From Nocardia sp. NBC_00508 (GTDB taxonomy: Bacteria > Actinomycetota > Actinomycetes > Mycobacteriales > Mycobacteriaceae): a stretch of DNA of 64,000 bases. This document shows, one piece after another, positions 25,713 to 34,629 of the stretch. The notes under the pieces were generated by a model that ran no database searches, was not told the origin of the DNA, and saw only the letters and a program-made list of their open reading frames with translations. Position 1 is the stretch's first letter, and every line of letters begins with the position of its first letter. A program made the position numbers and the translations under genes. The DNA is taken from contig NZ_CP107852.1 in NCBI RefSeq assembly GCF_036346875.1, positions 5,704,001-5,768,000 of the forward strand, read 5' to 3'.

Positions 25713-27257
25713 GTGACGATCCCGCCCGCCTCCATCCGGGTCACCGAGGTTCTCGCCGCGCTGTCGCTCACGACCGACCTCGCGACCGGGGCGCCGTTCG
25801 AGAAGGGCTTGGCGACCTGCCTGGTGGCCACCACCCTCGCGGAACGGATCGGCTTGGACGAGGCGGACCGGCGGACCGTCTTTCACGCGGCACTGCTCGG
25901 CGCGGTCGGCTGCACCAGCCGCGCCTCGGAGAACGCGGCGTCGTTCGCCGACGACATCGCCTTCCAGCGGGCCTACCACGTGCTGGATCCGGGTGATACG
26001 CCGATCTTCGCGGCGCAGCTGGCGCAGTTCGGCTCGTGGGCGCCCGATAGCAAGACACTGCTGCGGGACCGGTTCGTCACGACAGCGCCGAGGCAAGCGG
26101 CTTCAGCAGTCCGGTCGGTGTGCGAAGTCAGCCGTGCCCTCGGTCCCCGTCTCGGGCTGCCGGAGGCGGCGGTGGTGGCGCTCACCGAGGTGAAGGAGCG
26201 TTGGGATGGCCTCGGCGCACCGCAACGGCTCCAGGGCGAGGCGATTTCGCTGACCGGGCGGATCGTGCATGTCGCCGAGCAGGCGGTGCTCGCCGCTGCC
26301 GAGCGGGGCCGTGATGGTGCGGCGGCAGAGCTGCGGCGACGGGCCGGCGGGCATCTCGACCCCGAACTGGTGGCTGTGTTCACCGCCGACGAGGACGCCG
26401 TATGGGACTGCCTCGACGTGCCGGACGTGCTCACTGCCGTGGTCCACGGGGAACCCGGCCTGCCATTGCGCATCAAGCCCGGCGAGCGGCTCCAGCTGTG
26501 TCTGGCGCTGGCGATCGTGGTGGATCTGAAAGGCCGCTGGCTGCTGGGGCATTCGGGGCATGTCGCCGATCTCGCGGGCGGGGCGGCGGAGCTGTGCGGG
26601 ATGGACCCCGGCGATCGCGACGCGCTGCGCGCTGCGGCACTACTGCACGATATCGGGCGCATGGGTGTGTCCAGCGCGATCTGGGATCGGCCCGGCCCGC
26701 TCGGGCCCGGCGACTGGGAACGCGTTCGGCTGCATACGTATTGGACCGAGCGGGTACTGAGACGCTGCCCCGGGCTGGCCGATCTTGCCGACACCGCCGC
26801 CGGTCATCACGAACGCCTCGACGGCAGCGGCTATCACCGGGGCATCCGGGGGCGTGACCTCGCCAAGCCCGCGCGGATCCTTGCCGCGGCCGATGTTTTC
26901 GCGGCGCTCACCGAGCCGCGGCCGTACCGTCCCGCCTTCTCCCCTGACGCAGCTGCCCGAGAACTCCTGGACGCCGTCTCGGCGGGAAACCTCGACCGGG
27001 AGGCATGCGCCGCGGTGGTGGAGGCGGCCGGATTGCGCAAGCCGCGCACCGACTTGCCCTGCGGACTCACCGAACGCGAACTCGACGTGCTGCGGCTGGC
27101 CGCCCGAGGACTGTCCAACCGGCAAATCGCCGCCGAATTGGTGCTGTCCGAGCGCACCGTGGGCCACCATCTCGCGCATATCTACGACAAGACCGGCCGG
27201 CGCACCCGCGCCGGGGCCGCGGTCTTCGCAATGGAACACGGTCTGCTGCCGGAATAG
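25713..27257 (+). CDS. HD-GYP-like domain protein with C-terminal LuxR HTH
   Basis: The 514-residue protein has two related halves. The first (about 20-210) looks like a decayed HD domain: the metal HD pair is missing, although VKERWDGLGAPQRLQGEAIS remains. The second (about 260-420) keeps LLHDIGRMGVSSAIWD, HHERLDGSGYHRGI and ILAAADVFAAL, an intact HD-GYP-like metal site. A LuxR-type HTH follows (LTERELDVLRLAARGLSNRQ). It may sense or hydrolyse a nucleotide and act on transcription directly. The start is uncertain: GTG 25713 sits right after GGGAGG, and ATG 25677 is an alternative. Confidence 0.82.
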   Translation: MTIPPASIRVTEVLAALSLTTDLATGAPFEKGLATCLVATTLAERIGLDEADRRTVFHAALLGAVGCTSRASENAASFADDIAFQRAYHVLDPGDTPIFAAQLAQFGSWAPDSKTLLRDRFVTTAPRQAASAVRSVCEVSRALGPRLGLPEAAVVALTEVKERWDGLGAPQRLQGEAISLTGRIVHVAEQAVLAAAERGRDGAAAELRRRAGGHLDPELVAVFTADEDAVWDCLDVPDVLTAVVHGEPGLPLRIKPGERLQLCLALAIVVDLKGRWLLGHSGHVADLAGGAAELCGMDPGDRDALRAAALLHDIGRMGVSSAIWDRPGPLGPGDWERVRLHTYWTERVLRRCPGLADLADTAAGHHERLDGSGYHRGIRGRDLAKPARILAAADVFAALTEPRPYRPAFSPDAAARELLDAVSAGNLDREACAAVVEAAGLRKPRTDLPCGLTERELDVLRLAARGLSNRQIAAELVLSERTVGHHLAHIYDKTGRRTRAGAAVFAMEHGLLPE

Positions 27258-27351
27258 GCGCAATTGGCCGCGGAGAAGTGAATCCTTTCGGGATTTCGCG
27301 CCTCTGATGTTCGTGTCAGCACGTCTGCTGGCACGCGAGAGGGAGGTTGTC

Positions 27352-27441
27352 GTGATCATTGCCGTTGTTGTCGTGGGTGTTGTACTGGTGTGTGCCTGCA
27401 GTGTCGCCGTGCTGCGCAGGAAGGGGCGGACCCGTGGTTGA
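27352..27441 (+). CDS. 29-residue membrane peptide overlapping the ECF sigma gene
   Basis: GTG 27352 follows GAGAGGGAGGTTGTC and encodes one hydrophobic helix (IIAVVVVGVVLVCACSVAVL) and a basic tail ending RRKGRTRG. The stop at 27439-27441 lies inside the start of the sigma factor gene (GTG 27434), so translation of the two is probably coupled. It could be a leader, or a tiny membrane partner of the sigma factor. No family is known to me; the assignment rests on the ribosome site, composition and overlap. Confidence 0.5.
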   Translation: MIIAVVVVGVVLVCACSVAVLRRKGRTRG

Positions 27442-27988
27442 CACGACCTGGCCGGACGCGGCCGTGGTTGCTTCGGCGCGCGACGGTGACATCGGATCCA
27501 TCGCCGCGCTGGTGTCCGGCTCGCATCCGCATGTGCGCCGATTCGCCTACTCGCTGTGTGCCACACCGGAGGACGCCGAGGACGCCGCGCAGGAGGCGTT
27601 GATCGTCCTGTATCGCAAGATCGGCACCTTGCGCGCTTCGGGTGCGCTGGTGTCGTGGATGTTCCGCATCGTCCGCAACGAATGTCTGCGGCAGTTACGG
27701 CTGCGTGGTCGGCAGATCGAGTCTCCGCCGGACTGCGCCGTGTCCTCTGCCGAGGAGCAAGCAATCCGGGCCTGGGAGACCGAGCGGGTGGCCGCTGCCA
27801 TCGCGGCGCTGCCGGAGGACCAGCGGCGGGTGTTGATCATGCGCGACGTTCAGGGTTACAGCGGACGAATGGTTACCGATCTGCTCGGCCTGAGTACCGC
27901 GGCCATGAAGTCGCGGCTGCACCGGGCCAGGGCCGCGGTCCAGCGCAGCCTGCGGGATATGTCCGAGCCGGGCGAGGAGGGGCCGTGA
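27434..27988 (+). CDS. ECF-type RNA polymerase sigma factor
   Basis: The 184-residue protein has a sigma region 2 (about 20-90: RFAYSLCATPEDAEDAAQEA, SWMFRIVRNECLRQL) and a region 4 (about 120-175: ALPEDQRRVLIMRDVQGYSG, STAAMKSRLHRARAAV). GTG 27434 is chosen because it opens VVDTTWPDA just before region 2. It is flanked by the 29-residue membrane peptide upstream and a Cys-containing membrane protein downstream (GTGA overlap), either of which might act as anti-sigma; no typical zinc-binding anti-sigma domain is present. Confidence 0.9.
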   Translation: MVDTTWPDAAVVASARDGDIGSIAALVSGSHPHVRRFAYSLCATPEDAEDAAQEALIVLYRKIGTLRASGALVSWMFRIVRNECLRQLRLRGRQIESPPDCAVSSAEEQAIRAWETERVAAAIAALPEDQRRVLIMRDVQGYSGRMVTDLLGLSTAAMKSRLHRARAAVQRSLRDMSEPGEEGP

Positions 27989-28257
27989 CCGACGAGAACG
28001 GCTTCGCCAGCGCGTCCGTGCCGCGCCATCTGCTCCGCGGCCTGGTCGGATTCGGCGCCCTGCTCGCGGCGGTCGCGCTGTATCCGCTGGCAGGGTTCGT
28101 GAGCTTGCTGCTGGTGCCGGTCGGAATGGTCGCGCTGCGTGGCTGCCCGACCTGCTGGGCTATCGGCCTCGTCCAGACGACCTCGCGTGGCCGCTTGCGG
28201 CAGACCTGCGTCGACGGGCGTTGCACGCTGGTCGGCGCCGGTAGTCGAGGCGACTAG
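27985..28257 (+). CDS. Small Cys-containing membrane protein coupled to the ECF sigma factor
   Basis: The 90-residue protein has two adjoining hydrophobic stretches (about 15-50) and then ALRGCPTCWAIGLVQT and RLRQTCVDGRCTLV, which hold two Cys pairs (CPTC and CVDGRC). The start GTG 27985 overlaps the sigma factor stop by four bases, so expression is coupled. The Cys pairs suggest redox or metal sensing and a possible anti-sigma role. That is inference from context; the family has no function I can name. Confidence 0.7.
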   Translation: MTDENGFASASVPRHLLRGLVGFGALLAAVALYPLAGFVSLLLVPVGMVALRGCPTCWAIGLVQTTSRGRLRQTCVDGRCTLVGAGSRGD

Positions 28258-28291
28258 AGCGGTCGCCCATCGCACGGGCGGAGCCGGTCTG

Positions 28292-28678
28292 CTAGCCGCG
28301 GTTCCTCGCCGGGCGGTTGGTGGCGGCGCGGCGCTCGGCTTCCTTCGCTTTGATGCGTGCGTTCTCCGCGCGGACCGCGGCGTAGCTCGCACGTTCGCGA
28401 AGCAGCCATTCCGGCGGGTCGGCGAGCAAGGCGCCGATTTCCTCGGCGGTGAGGGTCTCGGCGACCTGGGCGCGGGCCAGACCGGCGTTCGAGACGCCGA
28501 GTTTGCGGGCCAGTACGTCGCGCGGGAACGGGCCGGCGCGGCGCAGTTCGGTGAGCCATTCGGGTGGATCGTTTCGCAGCGCGTCGAGTTGGGCGCGGGA
28601 GATCGGCGCGTTGCGGAACTCCTCGGGCGCAGCCGGAAGGTAGATGCCGAGCTTGTTCGCCGCCGTCAACGGCTTCAT
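28292..28678 (-). CDS. DUF5997 family protein
   Basis: The 128-residue protein starts KPLTAANKLGIYLPAAPEEF and holds two similar segments (ALRNDPPEWLTELRRAGPFP and ALLADPPEWLLRERASYAAV) separated by KLGVSNAGLARAQV, the pattern of the actinobacterial DUF5997 family. A basic, charged tail follows. ATG 28678 fits family starts; GTG 28705 is an alternative. It is divergent from a LysR gene, a pairing that recurs in related genomes as far as I recall. Function is unknown. Confidence 0.78.
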   Translation of the reverse strand: MKPLTAANKLGIYLPAAPEEFRNAPISRAQLDALRNDPPEWLTELRRAGPFPRDVLARKLGVSNAGLARAQVAETLTAEEIGALLADPPEWLLRERASYAAVRAENARIKAKEAERRAATNRPARNRG

Positions 28679-28883
28679 AGTCTGCGATTTCTGTTCCGGT
28701 CTCACTGATGCAGCCTAACGGGCGCAGTCGGCCGGGGTTCGTCCGCGGCCCGTGGGCCGAGCGAAGGCGACGCGGCCGGCGGTCGCGACGGCCAGATGTA
28801 GAGCGTGCGGGCCGGGGTTCCCCGAGGTAGCCGATCCGGCGGCCCGGGTGGTCCCGATCGGACAGTGGCATACGCTTCCAGGA

Positions 28884-29804
28884 GTGAGCCGGTTGGAGTC
28901 GATCGATGTCGTGCGTTTGCGCTGGTTCGTCGCGGTCGCGGAGGAATTGCATTTCGCGCGGGCGGCGAACGCGCTGCGCATCTCGCGTCAGAAGTTGAGC
29001 CAGACCATCATCGACCTGGAAAACGAGCTCGGGACAAAGCTTTTCGTGCCCGGCGCGCAGCCGACCCAGCTGAGCGATGACGGGCGGGAGTTCCTGCAGC
29101 GGGCGCGGGCGATTATCGAGCGCGCCGAGTCCGCGCCTGACGAGCAGCCGCAGCCGCGTGCGGTACTTCGGGTGGGTTTCGTGCCCGGCGTCACCGTCTC
29201 GAAGTGGACGAGGATTTGGGGCGAGCGGTTCCCCGAGACCCCGCTCGAGGTCATCGCGCTGGCGCAGGCCGATCAAGAGGTGGCGCTGCGCGAGGGCCGG
29301 GTCGACATGTGCTTTGTCCGGCTGCCGATCGATCGGGACGGTATGAGCGCCATCCCGCTCTACCGGGAGATCCCGGTCGCCGTGGTACAGAAGGAACATC
29401 CGATCTCGGTGTTCGACGAGGTGCGCTCGGCGGATCTAGCCGACGAAACCCTCCAGGACACCTCTGATATCGACACGGTCGCCGGTGCGCTGGAACTCGT
29501 CGCCGCTGCGGGTGGGGCAGCAATAGTGCCGCATTCGCTCGCCCGCCTACACCACCGCCGCGACCTCGTCTACCGCACGCTGGTCGATGTTCCCGAGACG
29601 GAAATCGCCCTGGCCTGGCCCGCCGACCACACCACGGATCTCGTCGAAGACTTCATCGGTGTGGTGCGCGGCCGCTCCGAACGCAGCTCGCGCGCCACGT
29701 CCCTCGCGAAGAACGCGGAGCCGCAGAGGAAGTCCCCGGCCAAGCGCACAGGTGGCCGCCCGAACCCGGCGAAGAAGAAGCCGGCCCGGCGACGCGGGCG
29801 GTAG
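28884..29804 (+). CDS. LysR family transcriptional regulator with a basic C-terminal tail
   Basis: The 306-residue protein has an N-terminal winged HTH (about 5-65: LRWFVAVAEELHFARAANAL, ISRQKLSQTIIDLENELG) and a periplasmic-binding-like effector domain (about 95-260). The last 35 residues are Lys/Arg/Pro-rich (RKSPAKRTGGRPNP then AKKKPARRRGR), like actinobacterial histone-H1-type tails, which is unusual for LysR. GTG 28884 after CCAGGA was chosen; the frame runs open to 28752. It is divergent from the DUF5997 gene, which it may control. Confidence 0.85.
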   Translation: MSRLESIDVVRLRWFVAVAEELHFARAANALRISRQKLSQTIIDLENELGTKLFVPGAQPTQLSDDGREFLQRARAIIERAESAPDEQPQPRAVLRVGFVPGVTVSKWTRIWGERFPETPLEVIALAQADQEVALREGRVDMCFVRLPIDRDGMSAIPLYREIPVAVVQKEHPISVFDEVRSADLADETLQDTSDIDTVAGALELVAAAGGAAIVPHSLARLHHRRDLVYRTLVDVPETEIALAWPADHTTDLVEDFIGVVRGRSERSSRATSLAKNAEPQRKSPAKRTGGRPNPAKKKPARRRGR

Positions 29805-29885
29805 TCGGGATCCGTCTCGTGCGGTAGTCGCGGTAACTCGTCCTGATCGGCGGCGCGAACCAGACGGGTCCGCGCCGCCGGGCGA

Positions 29886-30200
29886 TCAGCCTTTGCAGAC
29901 CCGGTTGAGTTCGTTGGTCGCGGTGTCCATGCTGGGGACGCTGTCGTCGGTGAGGGCGCGCGCGTACCCGGCGATGGCCTCCTTCTCCGCGCCTTCGGCG
30001 TCGATGGCCGAGAGCTTGGTGGCGAGGGACTGCTGCACGGTCGGGTCGAGGTTGCCGCCCGACTCGTCGATGGCGGCGTTGATCGCATCGATGGCGGCGG
30101 CGCATGCGGGTGACTGGGCGTAGGCGGGCGCCGCGGGCAGCAGGAGCAGGGAGCCGATCGCGCTCGCGGTGAGAAGGGCGGCCGAACAGGTCTTGATCAT
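29886..30200 (-). CDS. Small secreted helical protein
   Basis: The 104-residue protein has a clear signal peptide (IKTCSAALLTASAIGSLLLL ending AYAQS) and a short helical mature domain with two Cys (SPACAAAID, NRVCKG) that probably form a disulfide. It is convergent with the LysR gene. No family is recognised; it resembles the many small exported proteins of mycolate bacteria. Confidence 0.75.
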   Translation of the reverse strand: MIKTCSAALLTASAIGSLLLLPAAPAYAQSPACAAAIDAINAAIDESGGNLDPTVQQSLATKLSAIDAEGAEKEAIAGYARALTDDSVPSMDTATNELNRVCKG

Positions 30201-30340
30201 TACGTCCTAAGAATCGTGGGAACCGAAACCGAGGCCGGTGACCCGGCTGGGACACCGACTTCGGACGCACACGGTACCGGGACGCGGCCGCCGGTACAGG
30301 ACGAAGGAAATTGTGCGAGAAGACTTTTCGTAGCGCGGAA

Positions 30341-30610
30341 CTAGCGCGGCCTGCGCTGCAACCAGGAATCGCGGATCAGGACGCCCACGATCGCGACGGC
30401 GAAGCCGACGAGGAAGATGTTCTCGATCTGGCCGCTGTGGTTGCCGACCAGCATGGCCAGCAGGATCAGCGCGACGATCCAGCCCGCGATCCGGAAGGTG
30501 CGCCGCGACTCGCCGCTCCAACCCCAGGCGGCGGAGGGAACTTCGGCGGGGTCCACGTGAGTGACGATGCCGCGCTCGGTGTCGGCGTGTTCGAGTTCCG
30601 TGGCGGCCAC
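30341..30610 (-). CDS. DUF2631 membrane protein
   Basis: The 89-residue protein has an N-terminal soluble part with DPAEVPSAAWGWSGESRRTF and two hydrophobic helices (IAGWIVALILLAMLVGN and IENIFLVGFAVAIVGVLI) ending in RRPR. It matches DUF2631, restricted to Mycobacteriales and found next to dxr in mycobacteria. Function is unknown. It is divergent from dxr with 136 bp between the starts. Confidence 0.85.
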   Translation of the reverse strand: MAATELEHADTERGIVTHVDPAEVPSAAWGWSGESRRTFRIAGWIVALILLAMLVGNHSGQIENIFLVGFAVAIVGVLIRDSWLQRRPR

Positions 30611-30746
30611 GATCGCTCCTTAGCTGTTTCCTGTACCGGATTCCGGTACGCACTCGATGAGCTACGCCGCATATCGTGACATACGACGGTGCGTCGTTGT
30701 AAGCCGGCCGTCGAACGCGCTTTCGGCGGTAGGACAGAATGAAGCC

Positions 30747-31886
30747 GTGTCCGACATCGTCAGAGTCCTGTTGCTGGGCAGTACCGGATCCATCGGTACC
30801 CAAGCACTCGAGGTGATCGCCGCCAATCCCGACCGCTTCGAGGTGGTCGGACTCGCCGCGCGCGGCGGCAACACCGAACTGCTCGCCGCGCAGATGGCCG
30901 CCACCGGCACGCGCAATGTCGCCGTCGCCGATCGGTCCGCCGCGCGGCAGCTGGACCTGACCCTCGGCGGTGCCGGGGCGGTGACCGAGCTGGTGCGGCG
31001 CACCGAGGCGGACGTCGTGCTCAACGCCCTGGTCGGCTCGCTCGGACTGGAGCCGACCCTGGCCACCCTCGAGTCGGGTACCCGCCTGGCCCTGGCGAAC
31101 AAAGAATCCCTGGTCGCGGGCGGCTCCCTGGTGACACGCGCCGCCGCCCCCGGCCAGATCGTCCCGGTCGACTCCGAACATTCCGCGCTGGCGCAGTGCC
31201 TGCGCGGCGGGCGTGCCGATGAGGTCGATCGCCTGGTGCTGACCGCGTCCGGCGGCCCGTTCCGCGGCTGGACCGCGGATATGCTCGAATCGGTCGACCC
31301 GGCCGAGGCCAAGGCGCATCCCACCTGGTCGATGGGCCTGATGAACACGCTGAACTCGGCCTCCCTGGTGAACAAGGGGCTCGAGCTGATCGAGACGCAT
31401 CTGCTGTTCGGCGTCCCCTACGACCGCATCGACGTCACCGTGCATCCGCAGTCGATCGTGCACTCGATGGTCACCTTCACCGACGGCTCGACGCTGGCCC
31501 AGGCCAGCCCGCCGGACATGAAGCTACCCATCGCACTGGCCCTCGGCTGGCCGGACCGGGTGCCCGGCGCCGCTCCGGCCTGCGATTTCGGCACCGCCGC
31601 CACGTGGACGTTCGAGCCGGTCGACAACGAGGTCTTCCCGGCCGTCGAGCTGGCGCGCGCGGCCGGGCAGGCGGGCGGCAGCGTCACCGCGGTCTACAAC
31701 GCCGCGAACGAGGTGGCGGTGCAGGCGTTCCTGGACGGTGCCATTCGCTTCCCGGAGATCGTGCGGACGGTGGCCGCCGCGGTCGAAGCGGCCGAGCGGT
31801 GGCGCGCCGAGCCGGACTCGCTCGACGAGGTTCTCGCCGCCGACTCCTGGGCTCGGGAATTCGCCGCCGCCCGGGTCCGCGGCTGA
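30747..31886 (+). CDS. dxr: 1-deoxy-D-xylulose 5-phosphate reductoisomerase
   Basis: The 379-residue enzyme catalyses the second step of the MEP isoprenoid pathway and is the fosmidomycin target. It carries the NADPH-binding VLLLGSTGSIGTQAL, then LANKESLVAGG, PVDSEHSALAQCL, the flexible-loop LTASGGPFRGW, and the metal-binding LVNKGLELIETHLLFGVP. GTG 30747 places the Rossmann strand at the N-terminus; the frame is open further upstream without similarity. ispG of the same pathway lies two genes on, with rip1 between, as in mycobacteria. Confidence 0.95.
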   Translation: MSDIVRVLLLGSTGSIGTQALEVIAANPDRFEVVGLAARGGNTELLAAQMAATGTRNVAVADRSAARQLDLTLGGAGAVTELVRRTEADVVLNALVGSLGLEPTLATLESGTRLALANKESLVAGGSLVTRAAAPGQIVPVDSEHSALAQCLRGGRADEVDRLVLTASGGPFRGWTADMLESVDPAEAKAHPTWSMGLMNTLNSASLVNKGLELIETHLLFGVPYDRIDVTVHPQSIVHSMVTFTDGSTLAQASPPDMKLPIALALGWPDRVPGAAPACDFGTAATWTFEPVDNEVFPAVELARAAGQAGGSVTAVYNAANEVAVQAFLDGAIRFPEIVRTVAAAVEAAERWRAEPDSLDEVLAADSWAREFAAARVRG

Positions 31887-32048
31887 CCTGGTGACCGGAT
31901 CGGACTCGCGCCGCGACCGCGTCCTGGCACACTGAACACACAGGGTCGGCAGGTGTCCGGTTAGGGTGATCAGAATGCTCGCGGCCAGGAGCGGACGCGT
32001 GCGTGCGGGATATTCGAGCTGCGCAAACGCAGGAGGGCTGTAGAGCAA

Positions 32049-33248
32049 ATGGTGTTCGCGTTGGGATTCGTGCTGTTCGCGCTCGGCATCACGCTGTCGA
32101 TCGCGCTGCACGAATGTGGGCACATGTGGACCGCTCAGGCGACCGGAATGAAGGTGCGGCGCTATTTCATCGGTTTCGGGCCGCGCATCTTCTCCTTCCG
32201 CCGCGGCGAAACCGAGTACGGCTTGAAGGCGCTCCCGCTCGGCGGCTTCTGCGATATCGCGGGCATGACGGCGCTGGACGAGCTGCGCCCGGAGGAGCTC
32301 GACCGCGCCATGTACCGCCAGGCCACCTGGAAGCGACTGCTGGTCATGTCCGGCGGCATCGCGATGAACTTCGTGCTCGGCTTCATCCTGATCGTGGTGC
32401 TCGCCGTGGGCTGGGGGCTGCCGAACCTGACCGAGCCACCTGCCACCGCGCTGGGCGAGATGAGCTGCGTGCCGCAGCAGAATCCGGATGCTTCGACCGT
32501 GCCGTGCACCGGCACTGGCCCTGCGCAGCAAGCCGGATTGCAGCGTGGTGACGTCGTCAAGGAGGTGAACGGCGTCAAGGTGGACACCTGGAAGCAGTTC
32601 CAGGCCGAAACCCAGAAGCAGAACGGCCCGTTCACCTACGTCGTCGAGCGTGACGGCCGGACCCTCACCATCCCCGTCACCCCGGAGCGGGTGATGCGCT
32701 ACCCCGAGGACGGCGGCACGGGACGCGAGGTCGGCGCCGTCGGCGTGGCACCGGATCGCTACGAACCCGTGCAATACGACCTGTTGGCCGCGATCCCCGC
32801 CGCAGGGGTGTTCACCGGGGACATGTTCGTGCGCACGGTGGACTCGCTGGCTCAGATGCCCGCCAAGGTGTCCTCGCTGTGGGTCGCCGTCACCGGCGGC
32901 GAGCGGGATCCGGAGACCCCGGTCAGCGTGTACGGCGCCAGCAAGATCGGCGGTGAGACCGCGGAACGCGGCTATTGGAATTTGTTCATCCTGGTGCTGG
33001 CCAGCCTGAACTTCTTCCTCGGCGTCTTCAACCTGCTGCCGCTGCTGCCGCTGGACGGCGGCCATATCGCGGTGGTGATCTACGAGAAGATCCGCAACAC
33101 CATTCGCGGCTGGAAGGGCCTGGCACCCGGCGCGCCGGTGAACTACTTGAAGCTGCTGCCGGTGACCTACGTGTTCGTGGTGATCGGCGGGGCGTACATG
33201 CTGCTCACCCTGGCTGCCGACATCGTCAATCCGATCAGGCTGTTCTGA
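32049..33248 (+). CDS. rip1: Site-2 metalloprotease Rip1 (RseP family)
   Basis: The 399-residue membrane protease has HECGH at residues 21-25 in the first helix, a PDZ domain (about 150-225, around GLQRGDVVKEVNGVKV), and the distal metal motif NLLPLLPLDGGH near residue 330. Rip1 in M. tuberculosis cleaves anti-sigma factors and PBP3 within the membrane; the same kind of role is expected. It sits between dxr and ispG, with 160 bp to dxr. Confidence 0.95.
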   Translation: MVFALGFVLFALGITLSIALHECGHMWTAQATGMKVRRYFIGFGPRIFSFRRGETEYGLKALPLGGFCDIAGMTALDELRPEELDRAMYRQATWKRLLVMSGGIAMNFVLGFILIVVLAVGWGLPNLTEPPATALGEMSCVPQQNPDASTVPCTGTGPAQQAGLQRGDVVKEVNGVKVDTWKQFQAETQKQNGPFTYVVERDGRTLTIPVTPERVMRYPEDGGTGREVGAVGVAPDRYEPVQYDLLAAIPAAGVFTGDMFVRTVDSLAQMPAKVSSLWVAVTGGERDPETPVSVYGASKIGGETAERGYWNLFILVLASLNFFLGVFNLLPLLPLDGGHIAVVIYEKIRNTIRGWKGLAPGAPVNYLKLLPVTYVFVVIGGAYMLLTLAADIVNPIRLF

Positions 33249-33400
33249 CCGGGGTCGGCGGCCGAGGGACGGGGTTCGCGACGTAGTCTGTCGCGGTCGG
33301 CAGGGGAAGCGTTGTCGCTGCTGTCACAGGGTGGCCGAGGTGCGCCACGGCTAGACTCGGCACCGAATGGGCCGGACACGACGAAAGTAGGCAGCCGAAG

Positions 33401-34558
33401 GTGACCAGCACAATCGGATTGGGGATGCCGACCGCTCCCGCGGCCGTGCTCGCTCCCCGGCGCAAGACCCGCCAGCTGATGGTGGGCGATGTCGGGGTCG
33501 GCAGTGATCACCCGATCTCGGTGCAGTCCATGACCACGACCAAGACGCACGATGTGAACGCCACCTTGCAGCAGATCGCGGAGCTCACCGCCTCGGGCTG
33601 CGACATCGTGCGGGTGGCCTGCCCGCGTCAGGAGGACGCGGACGCGCTGGCCACGATCGCGCGGAAATCGCAGATTCCGGTGATCGCCGATATCCATTTC
33701 CAGCCGCGCTACATCTTCGCGGCGATCGACGCCGGGTGCGCCGCGGTGCGGGTCAATCCGGGCAACATCAAGGAGTTCGACGGCCGGGTCCAGGAGGTCG
33801 CCAAGGCCGCGGGCGCCGCCGGAATCCCGATCCGCATCGGCGTTAACGCCGGTTCGCTGGACAAGCGAATGATGGAGAAGTACGGCAAGGCCACCCCGGA
33901 GGCGCTGGTCGAGTCGGCGCTGTGGGAAGCGAGCCTGTTCGAGGAGCACGGGTTCGGCGACATCAAGATCTCGGTCAAGCACAACGATCCGGTGATCATG
34001 GTGGAGGCGTACCGCCAGCTGGCCGCCCAGTGCGACTACCCGCTGCACCTGGGTGTCACCGAGGCGGGTCCGGCGTTCCAGGGCACGATCAAGTCGGCGG
34101 TGGCGTTCGGTGCGCTGCTGTCGGAAGGCATCGGCGACACGATCCGGGTGTCGCTGTCGGCGCCGCCCGCCGAGGAGGTCAAGGTCGGCGGGCAGATCCT
34201 GCAGTCGCTGAACCTGCGCCCGCGCAAGCTGGAGATCGTCTCGTGTCCGTCGTGCGGGCGCGCTCAGGTGGACGTGTACACCCTGGCCAACGAGGTGACC
34301 GCGGGTCTGGAGGGCATGGAGGTGCCGCTGCGGGTCGCCGTCATGGGCTGTGTGGTGAACGGGCCGGGCGAGGCGCGCGAAGCCGATCTGGGTGTGGCCT
34401 CCGGCAACGGCAAGGGCCAGATCTTCGTCAAGGGCGAGGTCGTCAAGACCGTCCCGGAGGCGAAGATCGTCGAAACCCTCATCGAAGAGGCCATGCGCAT
34501 CGCCGAGGAAATGGGCGAGGACGCGGGCGCCGGCGAACCGGTCGTCACGGTCGGCTGA
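33401..34558 (+). CDS. ispG: (E)-4-hydroxy-3-methylbut-2-enyl-diphosphate synthase
   Basis: The 385-residue iron-sulfur enzyme converts MEcPP to HMBPP in the MEP pathway. The TIM-barrel part shows SVQSMTTTKTHDVNATLQQI, DIHFQPRYIFAAIDAG and HLGVTEAGPAF. The [4Fe-4S] cysteines are CPSCGR and the Cys of VMGCVVNGPGEA. The start is GTG 33401 after GGCAGCCGAAG. The length is usual for the bacterial type. Confidence 0.95.
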   Translation: MTSTIGLGMPTAPAAVLAPRRKTRQLMVGDVGVGSDHPISVQSMTTTKTHDVNATLQQIAELTASGCDIVRVACPRQEDADALATIARKSQIPVIADIHFQPRYIFAAIDAGCAAVRVNPGNIKEFDGRVQEVAKAAGAAGIPIRIGVNAGSLDKRMMEKYGKATPEALVESALWEASLFEEHGFGDIKISVKHNDPVIMVEAYRQLAAQCDYPLHLGVTEAGPAFQGTIKSAVAFGALLSEGIGDTIRVSLSAPPAEEVKVGGQILQSLNLRPRKLEIVSCPSCGRAQVDVYTLANEVTAGLEGMEVPLRVAVMGCVVNGPGEAREADLGVASGNGKGQIFVKGEVVKTVPEAKIVETLIEEAMRIAEEMGEDAGAGEPVVTVG

Positions 34559-34629
34559 GCAAAACGCGCCCGACCTGGGCTTTCGGCATAGCGATACCGC
34601 ATGGCGCCGGTTCGTGGCAGGCTGTCACC

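Noticed and set aside
33300..33400. tRNA-like sequence before ispG
   Set aside because: Short pairing segments occur, but no complete cloverleaf with a T-loop GTTCNANNC and an acceptor stem can be drawn.
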